From assembly GCA_022486815.1 (NCBI GenBank), contig JAKVJW010000007.1:50294-114293 (forward strand): DNA of 64,000 nucleotides, in the 5' to 3' direction. This DNA is from Prevotella sp. Its GTDB lineage: Bacteria; Bacteroidota; Bacteroidia; Bacteroidales; Bacteroidaceae. Under the pieces are notes generated by a model. The model saw only the letters and a list, made by a program, of their open reading frames with translations, had not been told where the DNA came from and searched no databases. A program made the position numbers and the translations under genes. How positions within the stretch are numbered: the first letter of the stretch is position 1; every line of letters begins with the position of its first letter. Positions 34,901 to 44,088 of the stretch are shown piece after piece.

Positions 34901-36276
34901 AGAGACATGGGAAGCCTTATACCATGCTAAAGATTGATGATGTCAGCAACACCGGAAGTCTGAAGCTACGGGTACGGTCTCTCATAGAGAGCCTCCATTT
35001 CCATGTGGAACATCATGACCATACGCCCTTTATAACTACCAGGATATTTAAGAAACCTGACGTCCATAGAAAGATACTTGCTCCCTATTTCACGGAATAT
35101 CTCACTCCGATACTCCATCCGGCACTAAAACTGATGGGTTATGATGTAGAAGTCCTTCCTATGTCCAATCGGGAGAGTGCTGACATTGGACTAAAATATG
35201 CCAATAATGAAATATGCTATCCTGCAACCTTGATAGTAGGAGATATCATCAAAGCTTTGCAAAGTGGAAAGTATGATCTGCAAAACACAGCAGTTGCCAT
35301 GAGCCAGACAGGAGGACAATGCCGTGCGACCAACTATGCCGGACTGATCAAACGGGCAATGGTTGCCAACGGCTTCAAAGATGTTCCGTTGGTTACACTT
35401 GGAGTGACGGCACATGAAGACGGCGGGGAAGAAAATGAACAGGAAGGATTTAACATTCCATGGAAGAAATATGCCAATATTATCATCAACAGCCTTCTTT
35501 TCGGAGATGCCATTTCTGAAATGTTCAATGCTACCGTTGTTCGCGAAGATCAACCTGGAATAGCTATGAGATTAAGAAAGAAATACCTGGATGCTGTAGG
35601 AAAACATATTCAAAACAACGACTCTAAAGGTGTTGTCAAACTATTGAGCAAAGCCGCAGAAGAATTTAACCGGCACGCAGTCTGCAAGGAAGTTCCTAAG
35701 GTAGGTATCGTAGGAGAAATCTTCCTGAAGTTCAATCCATTCTCACATGAATTCATTGAGAAGCATATCATATCCAAGGGGATTGAAGTAGTCCCGCCAC
35801 TGTTAACTCCCTTCTTTCTCCAGGAATTCGTTAACGTTGAAGTCAGGAAACACCTCCGCCTGACCTGCTCTCGCACACCGGATTTCGTTATTAATAGCAT
35901 CTATCAGACTCTCATTGGGAAACATGTCAGAAAGTTCAACAAGGTTGCTTCACGATTCCGTTACTTCCGTCCGTTCAGTAATATTTACAATGATGCCAGA
36001 CAGGTAAAGGGTATAGTATCGATGGCAGCCCAGTTCGGCGAAGGATGGCTTCTGCCGGCTGATATCATCAGTTATATTCGTGATGGAATAAAGAATGTCA
36101 TCAGTCTTCAACCTTTCGGTTGCATTGCCAATCAAGTGGTATCCAAAGGTATTGAAAAGAAATTGCATAAACTCTACCCTGAACTCAATCTGGTCTCTCT
36201 CGACTTTGATTCAGGAGTAAGTACCGTGAATGTCATTAACCGGTTATTGCTTTTCATAGATTCTATTGCTGTATAA
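31984..36276 (+). CDS. Large BadF/BadG-type acyl-CoA dehydratase activase-related protein
   Basis: 1430 residues from the ATG at 31984, which follows AGAGGAAGAAG; homologues start at this point. The frame stays open to a GTG at 31855, giving 43 extra low-complexity residues that I leave out. Two ASKHA ATPase domains come first (RIGLDVGSTTAKIAVLD near the start and IIGIDSGSTTTKVIAV near residue 320). Each has Cys motifs for a 4Fe-4S cluster (CAGGTGAF with ARCGVF; CSSGCGTF with TRCTVF). A DUF2229 and dehydratase-D-like half follows, with CHGCENQC and GNKCERI. Related proteins activate 2-hydroxyacyl-CoA dehydratases by ATP-driven electron transfer. The substrate of this fused form is unknown. 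Confidence 0.85.
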   Translation: MKNDFYRIGLDVGSTTAKIAVLDQNDQLVYSRYERHNAHVEERVRSYFTDLQEKIGNAPLCLCVTGSVGMSTADQLQVPFIQEVVAATVFAKSRFPQAKALIDIGGEDAKVVFFNGKNMELRMNGNCAGGTGAFLDQMSVLMGTDNKTMSDLAMKATHIYPMAARCGVFAKTDIQNLMSRDLPKTDIAASIFHSVAVQTVVTLSHGCNFNAPILLCGGPLSFLPALQKAFADYLKMDPDKDFILTEDSKLIPALGCAMRSGKTETDKDTTTTLAQLLHKMDMHAMPKWKSTLQPLFKNKKEHQDWLKSKQQYAIPIQPLSPGRQQVIIGIDSGSTTTKVIAVKVPSPDDIAQQKNPEIVFTDYRPNLGDPIKAVADGLKALKDKAQTTDTQLDIVGSCSTGYGEELIKTAFNLDSSIIETMAHYRAAERMMPEVSFILDIGGQDMKAISVEKGAVVRMELNESCSSGCGTFIQTFASSLGYSVQDFAQLACTADAPCDLGTRCTVFMNSKVKQVLREGASIADISAGISYSVIKNCLYKVLKLHDNEKPKGKIVVQGGTMRNDAVVRAFELLTGTDVARSNMPELMGAYGCALHALSEFQERKDSQAHSIDELIEISSYETRQLRCHGCENQCYVSMYTFKGGNKFYSGNKCERIFNNHSKSVVKGENIYLYKYHALFDRPLEPVAGTERIQPRKIGIPRILNMYEDYPFWNALLRNAGFTIVLSSPSTFHHYEGALNTVMADNICFPAKLVHSHIAELEENKEIERIFMPYVVFEHNEDKRTINSYNCPIVSGYSDVIQSAMEPKTPIDSPVINFSDKKLLEEQIIDYLKTLGVSKNKAKKAFITAVRTEKEYTTSLTRKAKDILKRSQEAGRLTIVLAGRPYHTDPLIQHKLSEMIAALGVDVISDDIVRDNIRINSGETYLVKQWAYMNRIIKSGQWTAEQGDHVHFVQMTSFGCGPDAFIQDEIRDILKRHGKPYTMLKIDDVSNTGSLKLRVRSLIESLHFHVEHHDHTPFITTRIFKKPDVHRKILAPYFTEYLTPILHPALKLMGYDVEVLPMSNRESADIGLKYANNEICYPATLIVGDIIKALQSGKYDLQNTAVAMSQTGGQCRATNYAGLIKRAMVANGFKDVPLVTLGVTAHEDGGEENEQEGFNIPWKKYANIIINSLLFGDAISEMFNATVVREDQPGIAMRLRKKYLDAVGKHIQNNDSKGVVKLLSKAAEEFNRHAVCKEVPKVGIVGEIFLKFNPFSHEFIEKHIISKGIEVVPPLLTPFFLQEFVNVEVRKHLRLTCSRTPDFVINSIYQTLIGKHVRKFNKVASRFRYFRPFSNIYNDARQVKGIVSMAAQFGEGWLLPADIISYIRDGIKNVISLQPFGCIANQVVSKGIEKKLHKLYPELNLVSLDFDSGVSTVNVINRLLLFIDSIAV

Positions 36277-36340
36277 CTGATTTGTCTGTAATCGCCCTTC
36301 ACTTTTTGGAAATTACATGTGGAGGTATCTGTTTTTTTTG

Positions 36341-36348
36341 TATCTTTG
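36341..36348 (+). promoter_or_regulatory. -7 promoter box of the cysE operon
   Basis: TATCTTTG, 26 bases before the ATG at 36375. Confidence 0.7.
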
Positions 36349-36374
36349 CAAGAAATTATTGATACACCATTTTA

Positions 36375-37331
36375 ATGAGTAAAATTGATTGGACTCATAA
36401 ATTAACTGATACAATAGAGGCCCTTTCCAAGCCTGAAGCTTTAAAAGGACTTTTCCATCAGCAACGAGTGGGGAATCCACTCCCTTCAAGCAGGACACTT
36501 GAAGAAATCATTTCACTATTACGATCCATCCTCTTTCCAGGTTATTTCGGAAAATCACACGTCAATTTCAGGACTATCAAATACCAGATGGGCGTTGACG
36601 TAGAAAGATTGCACAATCTGCTCTCTGACCAGATTCTTGCGGGCTTGTGCTTTATGCAACCTATCGAAGAGGGCGACGAGGAATGCTTCAGGAATCTCTC
36701 CATAAAACATGATAAAGCAGAAAAGATAACGGCCGAATTGATTTCCAAATTGCCTGAGATACGCAAAATCCTGGCTACGGATGTCATCGCCGCCTATAAC
36801 GGCGACCCGGCTGCTGACAGTTATGAGGAGGTTATTTCCTGCTATCCGGTTATCAAAGCCTTGACCAACTATCGTGTGGCACATGAACTATTACTGCTCA
36901 ATGTACCTTTAATCCCTAGGATGATGACGGAACTGGCCCATTCTGAAACTGGAATAGACATCCATCCGTCAGCAACAATCGGCAAATATTTTACCATAGA
37001 CCATGGCACGGGAGTTGTGATCGGAGCTACTTGCAAGATCGGTGAAAACGTCAAACTCTATCAGGGGGTGACCTTAGGTGCAAAGAGTTTTCCACTTGAT
37101 GCCAAGGGAAATCCGATTAAGGGTATTCCCCGCCATCCGGTCATCGAAGATGATGTCATCATTTATGCCAACGCCACTTTACTCGGCAGAATCACAATAG
37201 GAAAAGGCTGCACTATAGGTGCCAATGTCTGGGTAACCAAAGATATGGCCCCTCACACAAAGAAATATAGGAAAGATAAAAAAGAAAATCTCAATTTAGA
37301 CTTAGAATTTAATAATGGAACAGGAATTTGA
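36375..37331 (+). CDS. cysE: Serine O-acetyltransferase
   Basis: 318 residues. The N-terminal helical region (about 1-190) is followed by a left-handed beta-helix of hexapeptide repeats, with IDIHPSATIGKYFTIDHGTGVVIGATCKIGENVKLYQGVTLGAK holding the catalytic DH pair (split here over residues 193-236). The enzyme acetylates serine with acetyl-CoA and starts cysteine synthesis; it is cytosolic. The product feeds cysK-type sulfhydrylases, none of which is in the window. It overlaps the next gene by 17 bases. Confidence 0.93.
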   Translation: MSKIDWTHKLTDTIEALSKPEALKGLFHQQRVGNPLPSSRTLEEIISLLRSILFPGYFGKSHVNFRTIKYQMGVDVERLHNLLSDQILAGLCFMQPIEEGDEECFRNLSIKHDKAEKITAELISKLPEIRKILATDVIAAYNGDPAADSYEEVISCYPVIKALTNYRVAHELLLLNVPLIPRMMTELAHSETGIDIHPSATIGKYFTIDHGTGVVIGATCKIGENVKLYQGVTLGAKSFPLDAKGNPIKGIPRHPVIEDDVIIYANATLLGRITIGKGCTIGANVWVTKDMAPHTKKYRKDKKENLNLDLEFNNGTGI

Positions 37332-39087
37332 ACTCATCGCCAAAACTTTTATGGGTCTTGAACCGGTTTTGGCTCAAGAGCTCACAGGGTTAGGTGCCCA
37401 TAATGTACAACAAGGTAGACGAATGGTATCTTTCACGGGTGATCAGGAAATGATGTACCGTGCTAATTTCCAATTGCATACTGCCATCCGTATTTTAAAA
37501 CCCATCAAGCACTTTAAGGCACACTCAGCTGATGAAGTTTATGATGAAGTAAAGAAACTCAACTGGGATCAATATCTGGATAATCATCAAACTTTTGCTA
37601 TAGATTCTGTAGTCTATTCAGATAATTTCCGTAATTCACTCTTTGTCACTTATCGGGTCAAGGATGCCATCACAGACTGGTTTCGGGAGAAATCAGGAAC
37701 ACGTCCGAATATCAGTGTAAGCAATCCTGATATACGATTCAATATCCATATCGCTGATGAAGATGCTACTTTATCCCTGGATTCCAGTGGCGAAAGTCTG
37801 CATCGTCGCGGTTATCGTCAGGAGAGTGTTGAAGCTCCGATCAATGAGGTACTTGCAGCAGGAATGATTCTCCAGACAGGCTGGCACGGAGAGTGCGATT
37901 TTATAGATCCGATGTGCGGTTCCGGCACATTACTTATCGAAGCAGATCTTATCGCTCATAATATGTCACCGGGTATTTTCCGCAAAGGCTACGCATTCGA
38001 AAAATGGCCAGACTTTAATCAGGAACTTTTCGATAAAATCTATAATGATGATAGTAAAGAACAAGATTTTACTCATCATATCTATGGCTATGATATAGAC
38101 ATGAAAGCTGTGAATACAGCCAAACTCAATATCAAAGCCGCTGGTCTGAGCAAGGATATTACCTTAGAGCAGGCGGATTTCAAAGACTTTAAGAGGCCTG
38201 CTGAAAAGAGCATCATTGTGATGAATCCTCCCTATGGTGAACGTATATCCACTCCTGATCTTCTAGGAACTTACAAGATGATCGGCGAGAGACTCAAACA
38301 TGCCTTTCAGGGAAATGATGCCTGGATTGTCAGCTATCGTGAAGAGTGCTTCGATCAGATCGGACTGAAACCTTCTATTAAGATTCCACTTTATAATGGC
38401 AGTCTGGAATGCGAGTTCCGGAAGTATAGTATCTTCGACGGAAGAATGAAAGACTTCCGCTCCGAGGGAGGAGTTGTAAAAACAGATCAGGAAAGAGAAG
38501 AAATGTCCGAAAGACGTTTCAAGAAACATCGTGACTTCAAGAAGGATTTTGACGAAGGCCAAGAAGAAAATGAAGGTGGGGACATCCGCTCATTCCATTT
38601 TCATTCAATCCTTGAGGAGAAAAGGCGCGAAAGAGAAGAACATAGGAGTCTTCGCGATCAAGGTGACCGGAGATTTGGAAGAGACCATGACCGGGACGAG
38701 AAAAGATTCGGTGATGATCACAATGACCGGAGATTCGGAAGAGGCCATGACCGGGACGAGAAAAGATTCGGTGATGATCACAATGACCGGAGATTCGGAA
38801 GAGACCATGACCGGGACGAGAGAAGATTCGGTGATGATCATAATGACCGGAAATTCGGAAGAGACCATGACGACAGAAGGAAAAGTTTCAGGGGTAACCA
38901 TGATGACCAGAGATGGAATCATGACGACCACATACAGAAAGACAGAAGATTTGGCGATTACCGTTACCGAAGTACTAAAGAGAGTTCAAGCAACAGCCGC
39001 GATGGACAAGGCCTGAGAAGGGGAGGCCAATATGACGGGAGACCACGCAAATCCAACAACTTCAAGAAAGATAATGATGAAGAATAG
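37315..39087 (+). CDS. THUMP-domain rRNA methyltransferase with repetitive tail
   Basis: 590 residues. A THUMP RNA-binding domain (about 45-160) leads into a Rossmann methyltransferase domain: SAM site DFIDPMCGSGTLLIEA near residue 200 and catalytic IVMNPPYGERI near 305. This is the RlmL N-terminal-half/YpsC type, which makes N2-methylguanosine in 23S rRNA. After residue 375 the protein turns into a charged tail of about 215 residues, rich in Arg, Asp and His, containing a 20-residue tandem repeat. Similar Arg-rich tails occur on RNA helicases and may bind RNA. The next gene starts inside its last codons. Confidence 0.88.
   Translation: MEQEFELIAKTFMGLEPVLAQELTGLGAHNVQQGRRMVSFTGDQEMMYRANFQLHTAIRILKPIKHFKAHSADEVYDEVKKLNWDQYLDNHQTFAIDSVVYSDNFRNSLFVTYRVKDAITDWFREKSGTRPNISVSNPDIRFNIHIADEDATLSLDSSGESLHRRGYRQESVEAPINEVLAAGMILQTGWHGECDFIDPMCGSGTLLIEADLIAHNMSPGIFRKGYAFEKWPDFNQELFDKIYNDDSKEQDFTHHIYGYDIDMKAVNTAKLNIKAAGLSKDITLEQADFKDFKRPAEKSIIVMNPPYGERISTPDLLGTYKMIGERLKHAFQGNDAWIVSYREECFDQIGLKPSIKIPLYNGSLECEFRKYSIFDGRMKDFRSEGGVVKTDQEREEMSERRFKKHRDFKKDFDEGQEENEGGDIRSFHFHSILEEKRREREEHRSLRDQGDRRFGRDHDRDEKRFGDDHNDRRFGRGHDRDEKRFGDDHNDRRFGRDHDRDERRFGDDHNDRKFGRDHDDRRKSFRGNHDDQRWNHDDHIQKDRRFGDYRYRSTKESSSNSRDGQGLRRGGQYDGRPRKSNNFKKDNDEE
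38664..38871 (+). repeat. 60-bp tandem repeat coding for the methyltransferase tail
   Basis: About three and a half direct copies of a 60-base unit with only a few differences, for example AGAGACC against AGAGGCC. Each unit codes for 20 residues, DRRFGRDHDR then DEKRFGDDHN, and the halves are similar to each other. The unit length is a multiple of three, so copy number can change without shifting the frame. Confidence 0.9.
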
Positions 39088-41308
39088 ATTTTTACTAATC
39101 TTTTTATTAGTAACTGCATTGACTGCATCAGCACAAACGAAAACAGTATCTCATAAGGAACTAACACTGGAAGATTTAAACTTCGGGGGTAACAATTATT
39201 CCAACATGACCCCAGAAAACCGGTGGACGACATGGTGGGGTGACCAACTTATCCGCCAGGAACTGGAAGCCTGTTATACCATCAATAAAACTACAGGAAA
39301 AGAGCATGTTCTCTTTACTCTGAAAAAGTTGAACCATTGGATCGGAGCAACAGACTCCTGTAAGGTGCATTCCCTTTACCATGTTATATTCCCCTACGCC
39401 AACAAAAGTTTAGTGCTGGTACAGACATCAAAAGAAAGACTGCTGGTAAATTTCAAGACAGGAAAGATTGTATGGCATCAATGCAGCATCGGAGAAACTC
39501 ATCAGGAATGGTGCCCTGCTTCCAAAGCTGTTGCTTTCGTCAAGGACAATCAACTTTATGTCACAGATACTAAAGGAAAGACACGCCAGTTGACTACTGA
39601 CGGGTCACGAGATATCGTCTATGGACAGAGTGTCCACCGTGATGAATTCGGAATTTCCAAAGGCACATTCTGGAGTCCGGATGGACAGCAACTGGCCTTC
39701 TATCGCATGGACCAGAGCATGGTAACCGATTATCCCCTGGTAGACATTCCGGAAATAGAATGGACACCTGCCAAAGGGCAAAGCAGAATGGCTACACCTG
39801 CTCCGGAAAAATATCCCATGGCAGGCGAGACTTCTCATAAGGTAACTGTAGGAGTCTATAACCTGAAGACAGGAAGCATCGTCTATCTGAAAGCAGGTGA
39901 CCCCACAAACCGCTATTTTACAAATATTGCATGGAGTCCGGACAACAAGACGATCTACATGTTTGAATTAAACCGTGATCAGAATGACTGCCGTCTGGTC
40001 AGTTACAATGCTCAGACTGGTGATAAAATAGCTGAACTGTACAGGGAAACGGATGCTAAATATGTAGAACCTTTACATCCTATCGTGTTTCTGCCATGGA
40101 ATTCCGGGGAATTTCTTATACAAAGCAGAAAAGACGGCTATAACCATCTCTATCTCTTCAACACGAAAGGTGAACAACTCAAGCAGATCACCTCTGGAAA
40201 ATGGGAGGTGCTGAATTTCCTCGGTTTCATTCCAAAGCATCATTCTGTCATCATTGAATCCAATGAATGCAGTCCCATCCAGAAAGATGTATTCATCGTA
40301 GATCTGGATAACGGTAAACGGGCCTTGATGGATGATAATGGAGCTGGATGGCACAATGGCTCTGCAAGTACAAGCGGAAGATATATCTTTGACAACTATT
40401 CTACCCCGACTATTCCACGGAAGATAGCTATCGTAGATACAGAAAACGGTCATCGTACACCTTATTTTACAGCCGCAGATCCATGGAAGGGATATACCGT
40501 TCCTACTTATGAATGCGGTACAATCAAAGCTGCTGACGGAGTAACGGACCTCTATTACCGTATGGTAAAACCTGTTCATTTCGACCCGACAAAGAAATAT
40601 CCGACAATCGTTTATGTCTATGGAGGTCCCCATGCTCATCTTGTGGATGCACGCTGGCATTACTGTTCAAGAGGATGGGAAACCTATATGGCTGAACATG
40701 GCTACCTGCTCTTTATCCTTGATAACCGAGGCAGCGAAAATCGCGGTAAAGCATTTGAGCAGGTCACTTTCCGGCATCTGGGACAGGAAGAGATGAAAGA
40801 TCAGATGAAGGGGGTAGCTTTCCTGAAATCACTCCCATACGTAGATGCTGACAGAATCGGTGTCCACGGTTGGAGCTTCGGTGGATTCATGACCATCTCC
40901 CTGATGACTAATTACCCTGACGTTTTCAAGGTCGCCGTTGCGGGGGGACCGGTAATCGACTGGAAATTCTACGAGGTCATGTATGGTGAACGCTATATGG
41001 ATACTCCACAGACAAACCCGGAAGGTTATAAGCAGACCAGCCTGCTGTATAAAGCCAAAGATCTGAAAGGGAAACTGGAAATCATCATGGGTACCAATGA
41101 TCCTGTGGTATTGCCACAAAATGAACTTTCTTTCCTGAAAGCCTGCATCGCAGCCGGGACACAACCAGATTTCTTCGTCTATCCCGGAGAGCCACATAAC
41201 ATGCGCGGGCACCAGAGCACGCATCTCCATGAAAGAATCAGCCAGTATTTCTTTGACTATCTACCGTCTGATCCGAAATATAGTCAGAAACCTGACATAC
41301 AAAAATAA
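39074..41308 (+). CDS. S9-family dipeptidyl peptidase IV
   Basis: 744 residues from the ATG pair at 39074/39077, giving a clear signal peptide (FLLIFLLVTALTASAQ). The longer frame from 39032 lies inside the upstream gene and is rejected. A beta-propeller N-domain (about 60-480) precedes an alpha/beta-hydrolase domain with the nucleophile Ser in HGWSFGGFM near residue 610, Asp in GTNDPVV near 688 and His in GEPHNM near 720. It removes dipeptides after Pro or Ala in the periplasm. The gene overlaps the methyltransferase gene by 14 bases. Confidence 0.92.
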   Translation: MMKNRFLLIFLLVTALTASAQTKTVSHKELTLEDLNFGGNNYSNMTPENRWTTWWGDQLIRQELEACYTINKTTGKEHVLFTLKKLNHWIGATDSCKVHSLYHVIFPYANKSLVLVQTSKERLLVNFKTGKIVWHQCSIGETHQEWCPASKAVAFVKDNQLYVTDTKGKTRQLTTDGSRDIVYGQSVHRDEFGISKGTFWSPDGQQLAFYRMDQSMVTDYPLVDIPEIEWTPAKGQSRMATPAPEKYPMAGETSHKVTVGVYNLKTGSIVYLKAGDPTNRYFTNIAWSPDNKTIYMFELNRDQNDCRLVSYNAQTGDKIAELYRETDAKYVEPLHPIVFLPWNSGEFLIQSRKDGYNHLYLFNTKGEQLKQITSGKWEVLNFLGFIPKHHSVIIESNECSPIQKDVFIVDLDNGKRALMDDNGAGWHNGSASTSGRYIFDNYSTPTIPRKIAIVDTENGHRTPYFTAADPWKGYTVPTYECGTIKAADGVTDLYYRMVKPVHFDPTKKYPTIVYVYGGPHAHLVDARWHYCSRGWETYMAEHGYLLFILDNRGSENRGKAFEQVTFRHLGQEEMKDQMKGVAFLKSLPYVDADRIGVHGWSFGGFMTISLMTNYPDVFKVAVAGGPVIDWKFYEVMYGERYMDTPQTNPEGYKQTSLLYKAKDLKGKLEIIMGTNDPVVLPQNELSFLKACIAAGTQPDFFVYPGEPHNMRGHQSTHLHERISQYFFDYLPSDPKYSQKPDIQK

Positions 41309-41359
41309 AGAACATAAAACGGAAACCATAATTGTCAATATTATAAAGATATAAGAGCT

Positions 41360-42628
41360 ATGAAGATACTATTGTTAGGAGGTGGCGGCCGGGAACATGC
41401 ACTGGCATGGAAGATTGCACAAAGTAAGAAAACGGAAAAACTGTACATCGCTCCGGGCAATGCAGGTACTATGACAGTAGGAGAAAATGTCAATCTGGAT
41501 GAAAACGATTTCGACCAGATCAAAGACTTTTCCATAGAAAAAGGCATTGATATGATTGTTGTCGGACCGGAAGTACCTTTGGTAAACGGTATCACAGACT
41601 CCTTCAAGAATGATCCCAGAACATGCAATATCATGTTTATAGGTCCCTCTGCAAAAGGAGCTCAACTTGAAGGTTCTAAGGATTTTGCAAAGGGATTCAT
41701 GCTACGTCATCATATCCCTACAGCACAGTATCAGACCTTTGATAGCACCCATATACAAGAAGGTCTGCATTTCCTTGAAACTCTTCAACCTCCATACGTC
41801 CTGAAAGCTGATGGACTGGCCGCAGGAAAGGGCGTGCTTATCGTCAACAGTCTGAAAGAAGCCCAGAAAGACCTTCAGGAGATGCTCAACGGAATGTTTG
41901 GCAATGCCAGTGCTTCTGTGCTGGTTGAGGAATTCCTCAGTGGTATCGAATGTTCCGTCTTTGTCCTGACTGACGGAGAACACTATCAGATCCTCCCTGA
42001 AGCAAAAGACTATAAACGCATTGGAGAACATGACACGGGACTGAATACCGGCGGTATGGGAAGCATCTCTCCAGTACCTTTCGCTGACAAGGCCTGGATG
42101 AAGAAGGTGGAAGACCGTATTATCCGACCTACTGTCAAAGGCCTGAAAGAAGAAAATATTGACTATAAAGGTTTTATCTTTTTTGGTTTGATCAATGTAA
42201 AAGGCGAGCCGATGGTCATCGAATACAATTGTCGCATGGGCGATCCGGAAACGCAAAGTGTCATGCTTCGGTTGAAAACAGACATCGTAGACCTCTTTGA
42301 AGGAGTTGCCAAAGGTGATCTGGACAAATACCAGACAGAATTTGACCCTCATGCTGCTGCCTGCGTCATGCTTGCCAGTGGCGGTTATCCACAGGAATAC
42401 ACGAAGGGATACCCTATAACTGGATTGGACCAAGTTAAGGACAGTATCGTTTTCCACAGTGGTACAGCACTTAAGGACGGTCAGGTTGTCACAGATGGAG
42501 GTCGGGTTCTCTCAGTGGTCAGCCTGGGAAAGGACAAAGAAGAAGCCTTGCGTAAAAGTTATACAGAAGTTGCAAAGATCTATTGGAAGGATCAGTATTA
42601 TCGCAAAGACATCGGACAAGACCTATAG
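41360..42628 (+). CDS. purD: Phosphoribosylamine-glycine ligase
   Basis: 422 residues. [15 protein letters not shown] opens the N-domain, DGLAAGKGV near residue 155 belongs to the ATP-grasp fold, and [10 protein letters not shown] near 290 is the metal-binding motif. It joins glycine to phosphoribosylamine in the second step of purine synthesis. It is cytosolic. A 51-base gap separates it from the peptidase gene upstream and a 61-base gap from the membrane-protein gene downstream. No terminator was seen on either side, so a common transcript is possible. Confidence 0.95.
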   Translation: MKILLLGGGGREHALAWKIAQSKKTEKLYIAPGNAGTMTVGENVNLDENDFDQIKDFSIEKGIDMIVVGPEVPLVNGITDSFKNDPRTCNIMFIGPSAKGAQLEGSKDFAKGFMLRHHIPTAQYQTFDSTHIQEGLHFLETLQPPYVLKADGLAAGKGVLIVNSLKEAQKDLQEMLNGMFGNASASVLVEEFLSGIECSVFVLTDGEHYQILPEAKDYKRIGEHDTGLNTGGMGSISPVPFADKAWMKKVEDRIIRPTVKGLKEENIDYKGFIFFGLINVKGEPMVIEYNCRMGDPETQSVMLRLKTDIVDLFEGVAKGDLDKYQTEFDPHAAACVMLASGGYPQEYTKGYPITGLDQVKDSIVFHSGTALKDGQVVTDGGRVLSVVSLGKDKEEALRKSYTEVAKIYWKDQYYRKDIGQDL

Positions 42629-42689
42629 TGTCTTGTCTACCTGTTGAACCTTTAATGGCTAGAATAATAAAAGGATATTTTAGCAGACT

Positions 42690-43634
42690 ATGCACAGAAG
42701 GAAGAGATTACAAAACAGAATTGCAGAAAGCCGGTATGCCCTGCCTTTAGCTGCCCTCTACAGCATCATAGTATGGCTGGCAGGAGGACTCGTCAGTCGC
42801 GGATTGTGGCTTTCCTTTGCCTTAATGGTGGCAAACACTTATTTCATGGCAGAACTAAACAACCGGAATGCACTGATACGTATCTACAGCAGGATGGTAT
42901 CCTGCTCTTTTCTTATTCTAACAGTGATGTCCAGTTTCCTGTTTGACCAAGTCTCTGTCTGGGTCATCGGGATCAGTTCAGCCCTCACCTATCTACTACT
43001 TTTCAATGCTTATCAGGACAAGAGAGCGACCAGATGGGTCTTCTATTCTTTTCTTACCATAAGCATCGCATCCCTTTTCTTTATACAGATTCTCTATTAT
43101 GTACCCTTTCTATGGATCCTCTTTGGCAGTAAGATCATGGGATTAAGTTGGCGTACTTTCTGGGCTTCTTTGCTTGGTCTGATCCTTCCCTACTGGCTCT
43201 ATGGTGGCTATGCTATCTACACCAATTCTCTCATGGAAATCTTCAGACATTTTTCTGAATTAGGCAACTTTCAAGGATTTTTGCAGATAGAGAACCTTTC
43301 CAGTTATCAGATCTTCACCTTTCTATTCATGATTCTATTAGGCATCATGGGTATTGCTCATTTCATCAGAAGCACTTACAAGGACAAGATACGTACACGG
43401 ATGCTCTATGAGATATTCTGCACGATGGAGATCTTAACCATCATATTCATTCTACTTTTACCCCGTCTGTACAATCAACTTCTGCCTGTTCTGATTGTGA
43501 ATACTGCCCCACTGATTGCTCACTTCATTGCCTTGAGCCGTACAAGAGCATCAAATATCACATTCTGCATAATCACTGTTATTGCCATCGCTCTTACCGC
43601 CTATAATCTATGGGGACCTTCTTTGATTTTCTGA
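42690..43634 (+). CDS. Conserved hypothetical multi-pass membrane protein
   Basis: 314 residues with about eight to ten predicted membrane helices spread along the whole length and short basic loops (for example HRRKRLQNR at the start). I recognise no family motif or catalytic residues. The start of the next gene, a YqaA-type protein, lies 25 bases inside it, so the two are probably made together. It may be a Bacteroidales-specific inner-membrane protein. Function unknown. Confidence 0.7.
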   Translation: MHRRKRLQNRIAESRYALPLAALYSIIVWLAGGLVSRGLWLSFALMVANTYFMAELNNRNALIRIYSRMVSCSFLILTVMSSFLFDQVSVWVIGISSALTYLLLFNAYQDKRATRWVFYSFLTISIASLFFIQILYYVPFLWILFGSKIMGLSWRTFWASLLGLILPYWLYGGYAIYTNSLMEIFRHFSELGNFQGFLQIENLSSYQIFTFLFMILLGIMGIAHFIRSTYKDKIRTRMLYEIFCTMEILTIIFILLLPRLYNQLLPVLIVNTAPLIAHFIALSRTRASNITFCIITVIAIALTAYNLWGPSLIF

Positions 43635-44068
43635 ACAGTTGGGGATACTGGGGAATGTTCGTAGGAGCTCTCCTGGCTGGGAGTTTCATACCTTTCAGCA
43701 GCGAAGCCTTACTGGTGACATTTATTGCCGCAGGCCTGAAACCTTGGGAACTCCTCATCTATGCTTCACTGGGGAATGTAGGAGGATCCATGCTCAACTA
43801 TGGCATTGGAAGATTCGGGAAGATGGAATGGACCATGAAATACTTACATGTAAAACCGAAAAACTTAGGTAAAGCACGAAAGATCATGTCCGGACGCGGG
43901 GCTTGGATAGGTTTCTTCGCTTTCCTCCCCTTTATCGGTACATCCATCACGATACTTCTGGGCTACATGCGAGCTAATCCGGCAATATCAGTAACCAGCA
44001 TCACAATAGGAAAGGTACTCCGCTATGTTGTCATCGTTTATGGAGCAGCGCTGATCTTTCCATGGTAA
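43610..44068 (+). CDS. YqaA/DedA-type (VTT domain) membrane protein
   Basis: 152 residues. The core GSFIPFSSEALLVTFIAAG and GNVGGSMLNYGIGRFG, followed by GRGAWIGFFAFLPFIGTSITILLG, matches the VTT fold of YqaA and DedA proteins. Relatives in the DedA family act as undecaprenyl-phosphate or phospholipid flippases in the inner membrane; this shorter YqaA group is not well assigned. It ends 20 bases before the chosen start of the metal-binding lipoprotein, so those genes may be co-transcribed. Confidence 0.85.
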   Translation: MGTFFDFLNSWGYWGMFVGALLAGSFIPFSSEALLVTFIAAGLKPWELLIYASLGNVGGSMLNYGIGRFGKMEWTMKYLHVKPKNLGKARKIMSGRGAWIGFFAFLPFIGTSITILLGYMRANPAISVTSITIGKVLRYVVIVYGAALIFPW

Positions 44069-44088
44069 AGGAAGAAACTGACAACTTT

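Noticed and set aside
38664..38871. CRISPR-like array
   Set aside because: The copies are directly adjacent without unique spacers, and they lie inside a coding frame.
38531..39016. Second reading frame through the 60-bp repeats
   Set aside because: It arises because the repeat length is a multiple of three in all frames; the product is a simple repeat and the methyltransferase frame is the real one.
41702..42457. 251-codon open frame opposite purD
   Set aside because: Antisense to a clear purD gene, with no recognisable motif.
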